A stretch of 64,000 nucleotides of DNA from NCBI GenBank assembly GCA_945876185.1, contig CAMCMZ010000001.1, positions 1 through 64,000 on the forward strand, in the 5' to 3' direction. The position numbers and the translations under genes are program-made. This stretch comes from Candidatus Kuenenia stuttgartensis. Its GTDB lineage: Bacteria > Planctomycetota > UBA11346. A model generated the notes under the pieces. That model was not told where the DNA came from, did no database searches, and saw only the letters and a list, made by a program, of their open reading frames with translations. Positions 10,610-21,421 of this stretch are shown in pieces. Position 1 is the first letter of the stretch. Every line of letters begins with the position of its first letter.

Positions 10610-10619
10610 GATACCACAC

Positions 10620-13337
10620 ATGATCAAGGACATACTCAATCGGCTCCTGAACCTAGACGCGTCCCGCGAGATCGTGGACTGGACCTTCCGGTTTGGTTCC
10701 AACTGGCCGATGATTCTTCTGGTTCTGGGAATTGCCGCTGGCTTGGTGGTGGCGATTATGTTGTACCGCCGAGAGGCCATCGTGCTGGGACGGTTTGGCT
10801 GCATCTGGATGGCAGTGGTACGGACGCTCGCCATCGCCATTGTTCTGTTTATGCTCTTTCGCCCCATGGCAGTGGTACAGATCCAGCAGACGACCAAGCC
10901 CACGGTTTTGGTGCTGGTGGACAAATCGGCCAGCATGGAAATCCGCGATGCCCGCAAATCTGTATCAGCACGCGCCGAGGCCGGGATCGCCATGGGCAAA
11001 GTGCCCTACGATGATCCTGCCCTCAGCCGGGCTGTGCTCAAAGCGCTCAGAGTTATGAACAAGGCGGCGGCGATGGAGACCGCTGCGAATGAAGAGATCG
11101 ATGCCGCGCTGCTTGCAGCAATAAACGCAGTATCCGAGGTCAAACGCTTCGCAGGACAACGGTCACCCGCCCTCTCTTCGCCCTTGCTCTCATCCCTGAA
11201 CCAGTTGAACGAGCAACAAATCAAACTCCGCGATAGTCTGGGCGGCACAGGAACATCCAGGTTTACACTGGCAAGCGAACAACGAGCACTGGTAGATGCC
11301 TTGTCGAAATGGAAAGAGGAAGCCATCAATCATGGACTTTCCATAACAGATGAGACAGGAGATGATTTTTCGCTGATTTCTCGTCGGGAATTGGTCGAAA
11401 AATCACTCAAGTCAACCGCGCGTTCCGCCTTCAAAACGCTGGAACGGCAGGCCAACGTGCGCTGGTTCCGATTCGCGGGCGGCCTTGAGGAATCTGCTGC
11501 TCCTTGGGATGAGTCAGCGAGATCAGCCATGTCCGCGACCAACGCAACCAGCCTCGGCAGCGCCCTGAACGAAATGATCGCCCGCAGTGAACAAAATCCC
11601 ATCGGCCTGGTCGCCGTCATAACCGATGGTGCCAATAATAGCGGAATAGATCCGCTGGAAGCAGCACGGCAATTGGGTCGGCGTGATATTCCGCTGGTTA
11701 CCGTCAGCGTTGGTTTGACGCATCCTGACGATGCGATCTTGCGCAGCATCGTGGTGCCGGATGTGGTATTTGCCAATGACATGGTAACCGTGCGGCTGCA
11801 TTGCCGTGCCACGGGTTATGAGCGTCGTTCGACACCGGTAGTGGTCCGACTGGACGGACTGGAAGTTGCCCGCAAGATCATCAATTTCACCGGCACCGAC
11901 CAAATGGAGGAAGTGAAATTTCGTGCCGGTCGAAACAAAGGCAATCAATTGCTTGAGGTCTCATTGACGGCGATGCCAGGCGAGGCGACGCTGGAAAACA
12001 ATGTTTTGAGTCAATCGTTGCAGGTGCAGGATGACAAGATCAGAGTGCTCTACATTGAGGGTTCGCCGCGTTGGGAGTTCCGGTATTTGCGTGCAGTGCT
12101 CAAGCGCGATCCTCGCATTGATGTGAAGTTCATCACCACCGAGGGAGACAAGGATCTTGCGCGCGCCAGCGTCGAACATCTTGGTCGGTTTCCAGAGACG
12201 GCGGAAGAGGCCTTTAAGTACGATCTTGTTATACTCGGTGACGTGCGGGCGAACATTTTTACCCCCACGCAGTTTGGATTCATCGAACAAATGGTGCGCG
12301 AACGAGGTGCATCTTTGATCATGCTGGCCGGGCATAAACATACGCCAGGCGAATACCTGGACACGCCGATTGCCGCACTATTGCCGGTCCGTTTCGACCA
12401 GGAACGCTGGGGTGAGGTAAGCGATGACGTCTATCCGGCGCTGACCGCAGCCGGTCGCCAAAGTTCAGTGATGGCGCTTGATCAGATTGAATCGAAGAAC
12501 CAAGCCTTGTGGGCAAATGTCAAACCGATGTTCCGAGTTCCGCCTGTGACAGGCGCAAAACCGGGGGCGGTGGTGCTGGCCGAATTATCGGACCGCAACC
12601 AGCGGGCCCAGTCCTTCCCGTTAATTGCTTGGCATCGATACGGTACCGGCAAGTGCATGTTCGTTGGCGTCGATCAACTCTGGCGTCTCAGGGCCCGCAC
12701 GGGCGACAAATATCATCTCAAGTTCTGGGGCCAAGCGGTGCAGTTTCTGACCCTCTCGCGCCTTTTGGGCGAGAACAAAATGGTACGGCTGGAAACCGGA
12801 CGAAACAACTACGCCGACGGAGAAACGGTAGAACTCTTCGCCAGCGTTCTGGACGATGCGCATGAGCCATTGGCAGCACCGACGTTCACGACCTATGTGA
12901 CACCCAAGAATCAAGATGTACCGCAAATTGTCACGCTCAAGGCCGTTACCAATTATCCAGGCATGTACACGGGTGTGTACGTCCCGACAGCGCCTGGCCG
13001 CTACATCTTCAGTTCAGAAACCCTTGAGACCGGGACAGCCAGTACGCAGAAATTAAGCAAGTCTTCACGCATGGAATTTACGGTCGGCGAAAGATCGATT
13101 GAGCAGATCGAAACCGGCATGCAGCAGGGATTATTGGCCCAAATGGCTCGGCTCACCGATGGCGACGCTATCAGTTTGCGTGAACTGCCACTGCTGGCGG
13201 ACCGGCTGGTGGAACGAAGAACCAAGGTCACCTATACCCGAGATTTGGATTTGTGGGATAATTGGGTTTTACTCGGATTGTTCATATTGCTGGTATCCGT
13301 GGAATGGGCCTGGCGACGCAACAAGAACCTAGCGTGA
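10620..13337 (+). CDS. Membrane VWA / glutamine amidotransferase-like protein
   Basis: Two N-terminal TM segments, VLVLVDKSASMEIRD MIDAS, ...RVLYIEGSPRWEFRYLRAVLKRDPRIDVKFI, C-terminal TM segment. Confidence 0.85.
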   Translation: MIKDILNRLLNLDASREIVDWTFRFGSNWPMILLVLGIAAGLVVAIMLYRREAIVLGRFGCIWMAVVRTLAIAIVLFMLFRPMAVVQIQQTTKPTVLVLVDKSASMEIRDARKSVSARAEAGIAMGKVPYDDPALSRAVLKALRVMNKAAAMETAANEEIDAALLAAINAVSEVKRFAGQRSPALSSPLLSSLNQLNEQQIKLRDSLGGTGTSRFTLASEQRALVDALSKWKEEAINHGLSITDETGDDFSLISRRELVEKSLKSTARSAFKTLERQANVRWFRFAGGLEESAAPWDESARSAMSATNATSLGSALNEMIARSEQNPIGLVAVITDGANNSGIDPLEAARQLGRRDIPLVTVSVGLTHPDDAILRSIVVPDVVFANDMVTVRLHCRATGYERRSTPVVVRLDGLEVARKIINFTGTDQMEEVKFRAGRNKGNQLLEVSLTAMPGEATLENNVLSQSLQVQDDKIRVLYIEGSPRWEFRYLRAVLKRDPRIDVKFITTEGDKDLARASVEHLGRFPETAEEAFKYDLVILGDVRANIFTPTQFGFIEQMVRERGASLIMLAGHKHTPGEYLDTPIAALLPVRFDQERWGEVSDDVYPALTAAGRQSSVMALDQIESKNQALWANVKPMFRVPPVTGAKPGAVVLAELSDRNQRAQSFPLIAWHRYGTGKCMFVGVDQLWRLRARTGDKYHLKFWGQAVQFLTLSRLLGENKMVRLETGRNNYADGETVELFASVLDDAHEPLAAPTFTTYVTPKNQDVPQIVTLKAVTNYPGMYTGVYVPTAPGRYIFSSETLETGTASTQKLSKSSRMEFTVGERSIEQIETGMQQGLLAQMARLTDGDAISLRELPLLADRLVERRTKVTYTRDLDLWDNWVLLGLFILLVSVEWAWRRNKNLA

Positions 13338-13341
13338 TGCA

Positions 13342-15000
13342 ATGAAAACCAACAACACAACGAATGTACCTCTGACTGACGGGATCATCCATGCCCGCCT
13401 GCGTCAGGTGTGGACCATGTACACCACCCGGCTCTGCACCCGTGGCTTGGGCTGGCTTGTGGCGGTCTTTGTGAGCATCGTTTTTATCGACTTGGCACTC
13501 GACTGGGGATGTGATCTGTCGGGATTTTGGCGTTTGTTGCTCCTACTGCTCAACCTGGTCTGTCTGGGATGGGTCGCACATCGCTCTTTGATCCGCTTGC
13601 TGCAACGCTTTGACCCGGTCGCCGAAGCCTTGCGGGTTGAACGTGGGCAGCCAGACCTCAACGGTGTGCTGGTGTCAGGCGTGCAATTTCATGATGAATC
13701 AATGTATGGTTCGCAAATCTCGCGCGAATTAATGCAGGCGGTTCGCCAGCAGGCCGAAGCAAAAGCAAAAACCCTGGACCTCAGCGTGGTCGCTCGCCGC
13801 GTCGCCTTGCGGACGGCTATGATTTGCGCAGCGGTGGCCTTACTGCTTCTTGTCGGATTCGGCAGGTGGCGCGGCGAGTATTTCGTCGTGTTGGCCGAAC
13901 GCATGCTGAACCCGTTTTCGCAGACGGCATATCCCACGTTTACCAAACTCGAAGTCTTGAGTGGTGACCTGATGGTGCGCAGTGGCGAACCAGTTACAGT
14001 TCGTGCCCGCGCCACTGGCGTGATACCACGAACCGGACAGTTGGGGGTACGATACGGTCTTGTGGGCTGGGAATTTGTCCCGCTGGATTCAATCGACCCT
14101 GCACGCCCTGGCGAGTTCACCTACACCTTTACTCGGGTTCGCGATACCCTGGATTACCAATTCCGTGCTGGTGACGGTCGGTCACGGCAGCATCAGATCA
14201 AGGTTGTACATCCGCCACGCATAGATTCTGGCCGCGTCCAAATCGCCTACCCGGCATATACAAAGATGGCGGCTCAAGAAGTCGATACGCTCAATCTGAA
14301 GGTGCCAGAAGGGTCCCAATTGATCTGGCGCCTCAAGTTTAACGAGAAGGTTCTCGGGGCCGACCTCTTGATGGACGGAGCCGACCCAGTTGCGCTCCAG
14401 TTGAGCGAAAATGGGCGCGAGGCGTCTGCCTCTATGGCCGCCTTGGCTTCTCGCAGTTACCAGATCGGATTCAAGTGGCGACTGGGATCTCGTGATTACA
14501 ACGAACCGGGTGCCCGATATTACCTTCAGGTGATTCCTGATTCCAATCCGCAAATATCCCTGCTACAACCCTCAGAGGATGGAAAAGCCACTTTGAAAAA
14601 GGTCATCAATCTGGCGTATTCGGCTCGCGACGATTATAGTCTTGGCAAGGCCGCTATCGTGTTCAGCGTCAACGACGGGGCCGAACTGCGCCATGAACTT
14701 GGTGCCATTGCTGACACCACACATACTGAAGCGAACTACAACTGGCCGGTTACCGAGAAATTTCCGGGCTTGAAGGAGGGAGATCTGCTGACATTTGCCG
14801 TCGAGGTGACCGACAAACGACCGGGCGAGGTAGGCAAGAACCGTTCGCTCAGCCGCCGGATTCAGTTTGTTTCGGAAAAAAATTATCTCGAATACATATT
14901 GTCTCGCCAACGCAAAAACCTGGGGCAGTTACGTCCGATATATTTGCAACAAAAAGACTCTGGAAATGAACTCTCGAAGTTCAAAGGAGAAAAGCCATGA
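13342..15000 (+). CDS. Large membrane-anchored protein (DUF4175-like architecture)
   Basis: Two N-terminal TM segments then TM at ~13800 and beta-rich extracytoplasmic part (PPRIDSGRVQIAYPAYTKMAAQEVDTL); position in MoxR operon. Confidence 0.65.
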   Translation: MKTNNTTNVPLTDGIIHARLRQVWTMYTTRLCTRGLGWLVAVFVSIVFIDLALDWGCDLSGFWRLLLLLLNLVCLGWVAHRSLIRLLQRFDPVAEALRVERGQPDLNGVLVSGVQFHDESMYGSQISRELMQAVRQQAEAKAKTLDLSVVARRVALRTAMICAAVALLLLVGFGRWRGEYFVVLAERMLNPFSQTAYPTFTKLEVLSGDLMVRSGEPVTVRARATGVIPRTGQLGVRYGLVGWEFVPLDSIDPARPGEFTYTFTRVRDTLDYQFRAGDGRSRQHQIKVVHPPRIDSGRVQIAYPAYTKMAAQEVDTLNLKVPEGSQLIWRLKFNEKVLGADLLMDGADPVALQLSENGREASASMAALASRSYQIGFKWRLGSRDYNEPGARYYLQVIPDSNPQISLLQPSEDGKATLKKVINLAYSARDDYSLGKAAIVFSVNDGAELRHELGAIADTTHTEANYNWPVTEKFPGLKEGDLLTFAVEVTDKRPGEVGKNRSLSRRIQFVSEKNYLEYILSRQRKNLGQLRPIYLQQKDSGNELSKFKGEKP

Positions 15001-17810
15001 AGCATATTCGGGCGTGGACCTTCCTCCTGAGTTTGCTTGTCACGATGAGCGTGTGGTCGCAGGAATCGGCCTATTCACCGGCAATGGAGATTTCTCGCCA
15101 GGACATGATCACCGCGCAACTGGCCGACTTGGAGAGCCGATTTGACGAATTGAAAAAAGATATCGAGTCAAATCGGGGGATTGCCGTTGAAGTGGCGAAG
15201 ATCGCCACTGACGTCGCTGAGCGCCTCAAGATGATCCGAAACACTCGCCTGCAACCTGCTCGCAGTCTTCTGGAACAGGCTGCTCGCGAACCTCGTCCGA
15301 ACGATCAGCGGATTGTAACCGCGCAGGAGTCGATTGCCTTAGCAGCCCGCGAGTTGGGCAGCCTGCTCATCCTTGCCGGCGTGTCGCAGGCCACTGAAGT
15401 GTTTGCCACCGAAGTGCGCGACATCGTCCGTGTTCAACAAAGCCTGCCATCACGCGGGTCGGCAAAACAGCAGGCAGATTTGAGCGAACGTACTGGCACA
15501 CTGGTCTCCGAACTTCGCTTGGTGCGTGACACTTCGGCTGACGCCTTGGCTACGGTTCGGCTTTCCCGGGCACGCAAAGCCGTCGAAACCGGCGGCGTAC
15601 TTGCCGCAATGCGCGATGCCGCCAAGGCGCTGGAAAACGGCTCCGCCGACGCCGCGCCGCGCCAAATGACCGCCCTCAAAGGCTTGCGCGATGCCTTAAT
15701 GACCTTGCGCCCCGACCGTCGGTTGGAGGATCTGATCCGGGTGCGGACCGTGTTACAAGATGCCGCCAAATCGCACCAAGCCTTGCGCGCTACCATTGTG
15801 GGATTGCCAGCCGAGCAGTTCGCCGCCCGCAAATCGACTCTCGCACTTCAACAGGACAGCATCCTGCGACCATTGGGCGAATTGGACAGTGACCAGCTAG
15901 GTCTGGGTACCACGCTGCCGGGGGTGTGCGACAAGACCGGCGAAGTCGTCAAAGCGCTGAAAGAAGGCAATGCGAAGGCCGTCGCCGAAGGTCAAGAATT
16001 CATTTCCCAGGGGCTCGAAGAGTTGTTATACAAACTGGGCAGGGAGATCGACAAACTCAGCATCCTCAGCGCCACGCATAAACGAATGTTGGATGCCACG
16101 GCTCGCGTCCAGGCCTTGACCAGTTTTCGTGATCGGGCCGACCAGAACCGCATCAGCGGTTTTGATCTGAGCCTCGCCAACAAAAGTCTTGAACCGATCG
16201 CGACCGCTGAGGAACAACTGGCGACCGGCATTGAAAAATTCATGGGCCAATTGGACAAGAACAATAATTTTTCATCGGCGCTTCGCCGGCCACTCACCAA
16301 GACGACCCAGTCCCTGCGCCAATCCCTGCCGGATCTGCGGGCAAACAAGTATGAATCTGCTCTGGTGAAATTGGGCGTCGTGGAAGGATTTCTCAAGGAA
16401 GGTCTCGACATCGCCAAACGTGAGTTGTCTATGGTGGAAAAACTTTGGATGTACCGGCAGACGACTGCGGATATCCAGTTGATCAACCGTAGTCTGGACG
16501 AGATCATTGCCGAGATGGTTGACCTAAAGACCGATGTGACGCGCGCCCAACAAGAAAAACGAGATGTAAAAGAGTTCACTAGCTCTCAAGACGTTTTGGC
16601 TCGCGCCCTGGCCCAGGTGCAAGAGCAAACGAGTTCAATTCGCGAGGCCAACGGGATGAGAGACGCCCAGACGGCAGCAATGGACGCCTTGGTGAAAGTC
16701 CGCAAAAAACTTGAGGCCAACGAACCGGCCGCTGCGCTCACTGCCATCCAAGAAGTTCAGGCAGCGCTCATGCTCAGCCGGAGAACCGGCGGCACCGTGG
16801 TATCACAAATCGAAGTGCTGCTGATCGAAATAGAGGTTAGCACAGAATTGAGCGGTAAGGCGCTCGACTTATGGCAGCGCCAGGTTACTCTGCGTGAAAC
16901 AACCGAGGAGGTTCCCGAGTCGGACTTCTCCCGATTGCAGGGCGAGCAGGATCTTTTACTTGCTGAAACAGATGTGCTGACAAATCTGTCCATGGTGCCG
17001 GCTGCTGCCACTGCATTTGGTCAGGCGGCGATTGAAATGAAGTCGGCTATCGCACAGATGAAGGTCAAGAACCGGACCCAAACCGTGGTGCACCAAAAGA
17101 AGGCTGAGGAACAACTCCTGATCGGGCTCAAGGCACTGGATGAATACCTGAAAATGATGCTGGCTGCGCTGGCGAAGGATGGGGGCGGGACCAGCATAAT
17201 CCGCAATTATACCCCCATGTTTCAGGTCTTGACGGCGATCCTGGTGCTCGCGACCGAACAGGGCGAGTTACGCCAAGTCGTAGTGCGGACCCCGGAATCC
17301 CTGCTCCGGCATCATGTCCTGAAACAGGAGGAATTCCGTGGCGAACGGATGGATGAGATTTTTGCCCTTCGCCCAAGTGGTTTGGTCAAACCGCACTTAC
17401 TGAAGTCGCAGGAATACATGGCAGCGGCCCTGACCGCGCTCAACGCCAAGACCAAGGACGCAGCGGTCAAACAACAGCAACTGGCCGAGAAAGAACTGCG
17501 GATCGCCTACGCGAAGCTCGTTGTGCATTTAGTGTCGTTACTCACACCTCCCATTCCGCCCGCAGACGGACCGCCCACGCCGACCGTGCAAGAGAAGAAT
17601 ATGGGTGATGGCTACATATTGGACAGCAAGGGGGCGTGGAAAGAATTCAGTAAGTCGGCCCCCGGCGGCAAACCGCCCAAGGGAACCAAGGGCGAATGGG
17701 AATCACTGGTGAACCGGGAACGGGCTCCGCTGGACGAAAAGTTTGCCCGCGAACTGCCGCTGGAATACCGGAAACTGCTGAAAGATTACTATGAAGCCTT
17801 GTCCAAATAG
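14997..17810 (+). CDS. Secreted long coiled-coil/helical protein of unknown function
   Basis: Signal peptide MKHIRAWTFLLSLLVTMSVWSQ; heptad-rich sequence; ATGA overlap with upstream gene. Confidence 0.75.
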   Translation: MKHIRAWTFLLSLLVTMSVWSQESAYSPAMEISRQDMITAQLADLESRFDELKKDIESNRGIAVEVAKIATDVAERLKMIRNTRLQPARSLLEQAAREPRPNDQRIVTAQESIALAARELGSLLILAGVSQATEVFATEVRDIVRVQQSLPSRGSAKQQADLSERTGTLVSELRLVRDTSADALATVRLSRARKAVETGGVLAAMRDAAKALENGSADAAPRQMTALKGLRDALMTLRPDRRLEDLIRVRTVLQDAAKSHQALRATIVGLPAEQFAARKSTLALQQDSILRPLGELDSDQLGLGTTLPGVCDKTGEVVKALKEGNAKAVAEGQEFISQGLEELLYKLGREIDKLSILSATHKRMLDATARVQALTSFRDRADQNRISGFDLSLANKSLEPIATAEEQLATGIEKFMGQLDKNNNFSSALRRPLTKTTQSLRQSLPDLRANKYESALVKLGVVEGFLKEGLDIAKRELSMVEKLWMYRQTTADIQLINRSLDEIIAEMVDLKTDVTRAQQEKRDVKEFTSSQDVLARALAQVQEQTSSIREANGMRDAQTAAMDALVKVRKKLEANEPAAALTAIQEVQAALMLSRRTGGTVVSQIEVLLIEIEVSTELSGKALDLWQRQVTLRETTEEVPESDFSRLQGEQDLLLAETDVLTNLSMVPAAATAFGQAAIEMKSAIAQMKVKNRTQTVVHQKKAEEQLLIGLKALDEYLKMMLAALAKDGGGTSIIRNYTPMFQVLTAILVLATEQGELRQVVVRTPESLLRHHVLKQEEFRGERMDEIFALRPSGLVKPHLLKSQEYMAAALTALNAKTKDAAVKQQQLAEKELRIAYAKLVVHLVSLLTPPIPPADGPPTPTVQEKNMGDGYILDSKGAWKEFSKSAPGGKPPKGTKGEWESLVNRERAPLDEKFARELPLEYRKLLKDYYEALSK

Positions 17811-17832
17811 TCCAAAGTGAGGAGATACCATC

Positions 17833-18942
17833 ATGCAAATCACGCTGTTTCGTCTGCTGACGCTCACCATCCTGCTGGGGGCCGCTACTGCATCGGCGCA
17901 GACTGCGCCGGAACCCAAGACTCCTCCCCCCGACCTCGGTAAAACTTTAACGGACAATGGTCCCGGTTCTTTGCAACCCATTGCGAGCGTTCCGGGCGAT
18001 GCGCTGGATGCGATGGATATGAGCAATCTGCTCGATCGCCGCACGGAAGCCGCCATCAAGCGAGGCTTGGACAATCTCAAGAAGATCCAAGAATCCGATG
18101 GCGCTTGGGGCAAGGCCAGTGATCAGAACCGCGAAGGTTATACGGCCTTTGCCATGATTGCCTTTATGATCAACGGTCATTTCCCCAACAAGAAACAGCC
18201 CTACGGCGAAACCATGACTCGCGCACTCAATTATCTGCTGAAAGAGGCAAAAAGCGAATTCTTTGGCTACATCGGCAAGAACATGTACGCGCATGGCCTG
18301 TGTACCGTGGCACTCTCCGAGGTCTGGGGACAGACCGAGAAAGATGACGAGGTACGCGAAGTGCTCAAGGCTGCGGTCAAGGTTATCCTCAACGCTCAAA
18401 ATTCCGCTGGCGGTTGGCGCTACAAACCTGTTCCAGCGGGGGATGATCTGTCGGTCACTGCCATGCAAGTGGTGGCCTTGGCTTCGGCTCGCCAAGCCGG
18501 GATCTTTGTCCCCGACGATACGATCAACCGAGGTGTCCGCTACCTCAGCCTTTGCAGTTCGCCGACCGACGGTGGGTTTGCCTACATGCCTGGCCCTGGT
18601 GTTTCAGGGTTTGCTCGGTCGGGTGCGGCTGTGACCTCGTTGATGTTACTTGGCCGGCATGATGCGCCCCAGACTGTGCGGGGCTTTGAATATATCCGCA
18701 AGGAAGCCAAGAAGGCCCTTGGGGGAACTGAGAGTTGGACTTATGCGATGTACTACGCCACCTGCGCCATGTACATTGGCAATCCCAAGGATTTTCAGTG
18801 GTGGTACCCGCAGATCCGTGATATATTGCTCAGCAAACAGACCGCCGATGGATCGTTTGGCGGGCGCGGGGAATACGACACCTCAGTGGCTTTGATAGTC
18901 TTGGGCTTCCCCTACGGCTTCGTCCCGACGTACCAACGATGA
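17833..18942 (+). CDS. Secreted prenyltransferase/squalene-cyclase-like (alpha-alpha barrel) repeat protein
   Basis: Signal peptide; AAIKRGLDNLKKIQESDGAWG, AQNSAGGWRY, SPTDGGFAYMPG, QTADGSFGGRGEYDTSVALIVLG repeats. Confidence 0.85.
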   Translation: MQITLFRLLTLTILLGAATASAQTAPEPKTPPPDLGKTLTDNGPGSLQPIASVPGDALDAMDMSNLLDRRTEAAIKRGLDNLKKIQESDGAWGKASDQNREGYTAFAMIAFMINGHFPNKKQPYGETMTRALNYLLKEAKSEFFGYIGKNMYAHGLCTVALSEVWGQTEKDDEVREVLKAAVKVILNAQNSAGGWRYKPVPAGDDLSVTAMQVVALASARQAGIFVPDDTINRGVRYLSLCSSPTDGGFAYMPGPGVSGFARSGAAVTSLMLLGRHDAPQTVRGFEYIRKEAKKALGGTESWTYAMYYATCAMYIGNPKDFQWWYPQIRDILLSKQTADGSFGGRGEYDTSVALIVLGFPYGFVPTYQR

Positions 18943-21287
18943 ACAACATCTTCTGGTTTTTGCTACTCTTGGTCATGAAAGTGGCGCTGGCCTTGCCGCT
19001 CATGGCCCAGGAACCGGTTTCGGCCACTGCCCCCGCCGTGCCGATCACGGTTCTTGACCGACTACGCGCGCAATACATTCCCGAGAACGACACCTCGACC
19101 GATCTCTCGGAGAACGACAAGATTCGCCGCTACCAGTCCATCTTGCGTGAGGGGGGATGGGCCGAACGACAAAACCCCGGCGCCCCCAACCTCTTTCAAG
19201 TCCGTGAATACATGATGGCCGCCGCGCGCGGGATCGCGGTGTTGAATCCCTCGGACGAAGCCGAGCAGCAACTCCAGGCCATTGCACGTCGGCAATTGAA
19301 TTCCAATGCGCCGGTCGAACTGAAGATGATTGCCGACCTGATTCTCACTCGCCACCAGATCGGCAACTTCACGGACGAACCGCTCCGCCAGTTGGAGGCG
19401 ATTCAGGCCTTCATTGGCCGTTATTCGCAATCCACTGTGGCTGCCAAATCGCTCATGATTGCCGTGGACTTGATCAAACTGGTCAATATCAGTCCTGCTG
19501 ACAAGGTGGGCGCAAGCAAAGTGTCGCAGTTGGAAAAGGAAGTGCTCGATCTCTTGGAAAAGCAATATCGCAAGGAGCCGGGCGTGTTAACGGTGTTAGA
19601 CTTGGCTGGCCGGCAATCTTTTGGGGCCCAACCTGTCAAAGGCCGGCTGAAAATGCTGGATGGATCCACGATGACCCTGCCCCGGGACATCCTGGGGCGA
19701 GTCACCGTGCTCCAGTTTTGGGTCGCAGGTCGGGATGGGTTGAAGGATAACCCGAGTCCATGGCCTGAAATACACCAGTCCATTGCCGAAATGTCCAAGA
19801 AACAATACAAGTGGGATACCTTGGCCACGCTGGAGGCCAACGGCGTCGAGTTCATCGGGTTGAACTTGGACACCAATCGCGCCACAATGGACGAGGCTCT
19901 CAAGACCATGAAATATCCTTGGCGACAGGCCAACAATGGCCTAGGCAAGGACGATCCTATCTTTGATCAACGGCAGATGAAAATCCCATCATTTTGGTGC
20001 CTGAGCGCCGATGGTCGCCAGTTCATCAACAGTGCTTATGATCGTGTTGGTGCTGATTGGATGGACAATACGCTACCATTGGCAAAGGTTATTGGCGACG
20101 TTGCTGCGAACACCTACGACATCACCATGCGCATTCGGTATTACCGATCCGGCGAGTTCCTGCTAGATGAACCAACTGTTTTCCCGACCTCTTCGCCAAC
20201 GGGAAACGACGTACCGGCCGAAAAAATTGAATCTCTCCGCAGCCGTGTTTGCCGCTCGCCCTGGGTCACCTACACCCCCTCGGCCACCAATATTGGGTGG
20301 GTTTGCTCGGTTCGGCAGGTGAATGCCGTCGCAGAAACGGATAAGAAAGCCGAATCTTTGCAACAGGCACTCTCCATAGGTCGAGCAATCGAACAGGCAT
20401 ACCCGCGCGCCGCGAATCTTCCTCTGGTGCGCAACTGGATGCTGGTTGCCGCTAGGTGGCTCGCCAACCAACGCCGCGATGTCGTCGCGGCCAAAGAGGC
20501 CCGCGTTTTAGCGGAGGCCATCCTTGCGTCCCGGCCCGCAGACGGCCCGGCGTTGCTGGCCCGCTACGTTCAACTTTCCGATCAACTTGCCCAGGACGAT
20601 CGCAATGCCCCCGCGCGTATAGCCGATTTCCGCAAAACTTATGCAAATTCCAACCTGAACTGGGCTGCCGACATGCTCGCAATCCTGCTCGTCGTCGAAT
20701 GCGCCGAGGAACCCACACGAGTCGCTTGGTGCAAGGAACTCCCGGATCGATACCCCGTGCCGTGTGCGAAAATGCGCGGGTTTATCCGCGACTTCTGTGC
20801 TATCAACGTGGATGCCAACAGCACGGCGTATGGTGCCTTGGCACGCATGAATCCCCATATGATCTTACCCGCTCGGCGAATGAAACTCGCCGACAAACCA
20901 ATCACCGCCGAATTGCCCCTCCTCAATGGAGGCATTTTCCGTCTGCCGTCCAGCGACCAAAAGATGGTTGCGCTGCATTTCTGGACAGTGGCCGCACCGC
21001 CAACGTGGGTACCGAATCTGAAATGGGGACAGAATTATATCCCGTCCCCCGACCTTGTGGTGGTCGGCGTCAATCTTGACGAGGATCGGGTTGCGGTTCA
21101 ACAATACCTGAAACAGCGACCGGACATGCAGAACTGGATCCACGTCTTCAGTGGACGTGGTTGGAAAGAGCCTTTGGCGCGCGAACTCGACCTCTACACC
21201 ATGCCACGGACCATTTTGCTCGGACAAGGAGGAACCATTGAGACCTGGGGTTATGCAGGTGAATTCAGCCTGCCAAAGAAACGATAG
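18939..21287 (+). CDS. Secreted protein with two thioredoxin/redoxin-like domains, both lacking CxxC
   Basis: ATGA overlap with upstream gene; LDGSTMTLPRDILGRVTVLQFWVAGRDG... and FRLPSSDQKMVALHFWTVAAPPTW...LVVVGVNLDEDRVAVQQYLKQR. Confidence 0.7.
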   Translation: MNNIFWFLLLLVMKVALALPLMAQEPVSATAPAVPITVLDRLRAQYIPENDTSTDLSENDKIRRYQSILREGGWAERQNPGAPNLFQVREYMMAAARGIAVLNPSDEAEQQLQAIARRQLNSNAPVELKMIADLILTRHQIGNFTDEPLRQLEAIQAFIGRYSQSTVAAKSLMIAVDLIKLVNISPADKVGASKVSQLEKEVLDLLEKQYRKEPGVLTVLDLAGRQSFGAQPVKGRLKMLDGSTMTLPRDILGRVTVLQFWVAGRDGLKDNPSPWPEIHQSIAEMSKKQYKWDTLATLEANGVEFIGLNLDTNRATMDEALKTMKYPWRQANNGLGKDDPIFDQRQMKIPSFWCLSADGRQFINSAYDRVGADWMDNTLPLAKVIGDVAANTYDITMRIRYYRSGEFLLDEPTVFPTSSPTGNDVPAEKIESLRSRVCRSPWVTYTPSATNIGWVCSVRQVNAVAETDKKAESLQQALSIGRAIEQAYPRAANLPLVRNWMLVAARWLANQRRDVVAAKEARVLAEAILASRPADGPALLARYVQLSDQLAQDDRNAPARIADFRKTYANSNLNWAADMLAILLVVECAEEPTRVAWCKELPDRYPVPCAKMRGFIRDFCAINVDANSTAYGALARMNPHMILPARRMKLADKPITAELPLLNGGIFRLPSSDQKMVALHFWTVAAPPTWVPNLKWGQNYIPSPDLVVVGVNLDEDRVAVQQYLKQRPDMQNWIHVFSGRGWKEPLARELDLYTMPRTILLGQGGTIETWGYAGEFSLPKKR

Positions 21288-21295
21288 TCGCCCAT

Positions 21296-21329
21296 GCCCT
21301 CCGTGGAAAGATTGGCTATCTCAACTGCG
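21296..21329 (+). repeat. Intergenic repeat family R1, copy B
   Basis: gccctccgtggaaagattggctatctcaactgcg. Confidence 0.85.
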
Positions 21330-21421
21330 TTATTTTTGGATAATTTACGCCAACAGTGCCTACAAAAATGATTCGGCTCAGGTTGGTCCAAACGTGAAAC
21401 AACATGACCAAGGAAAACACT

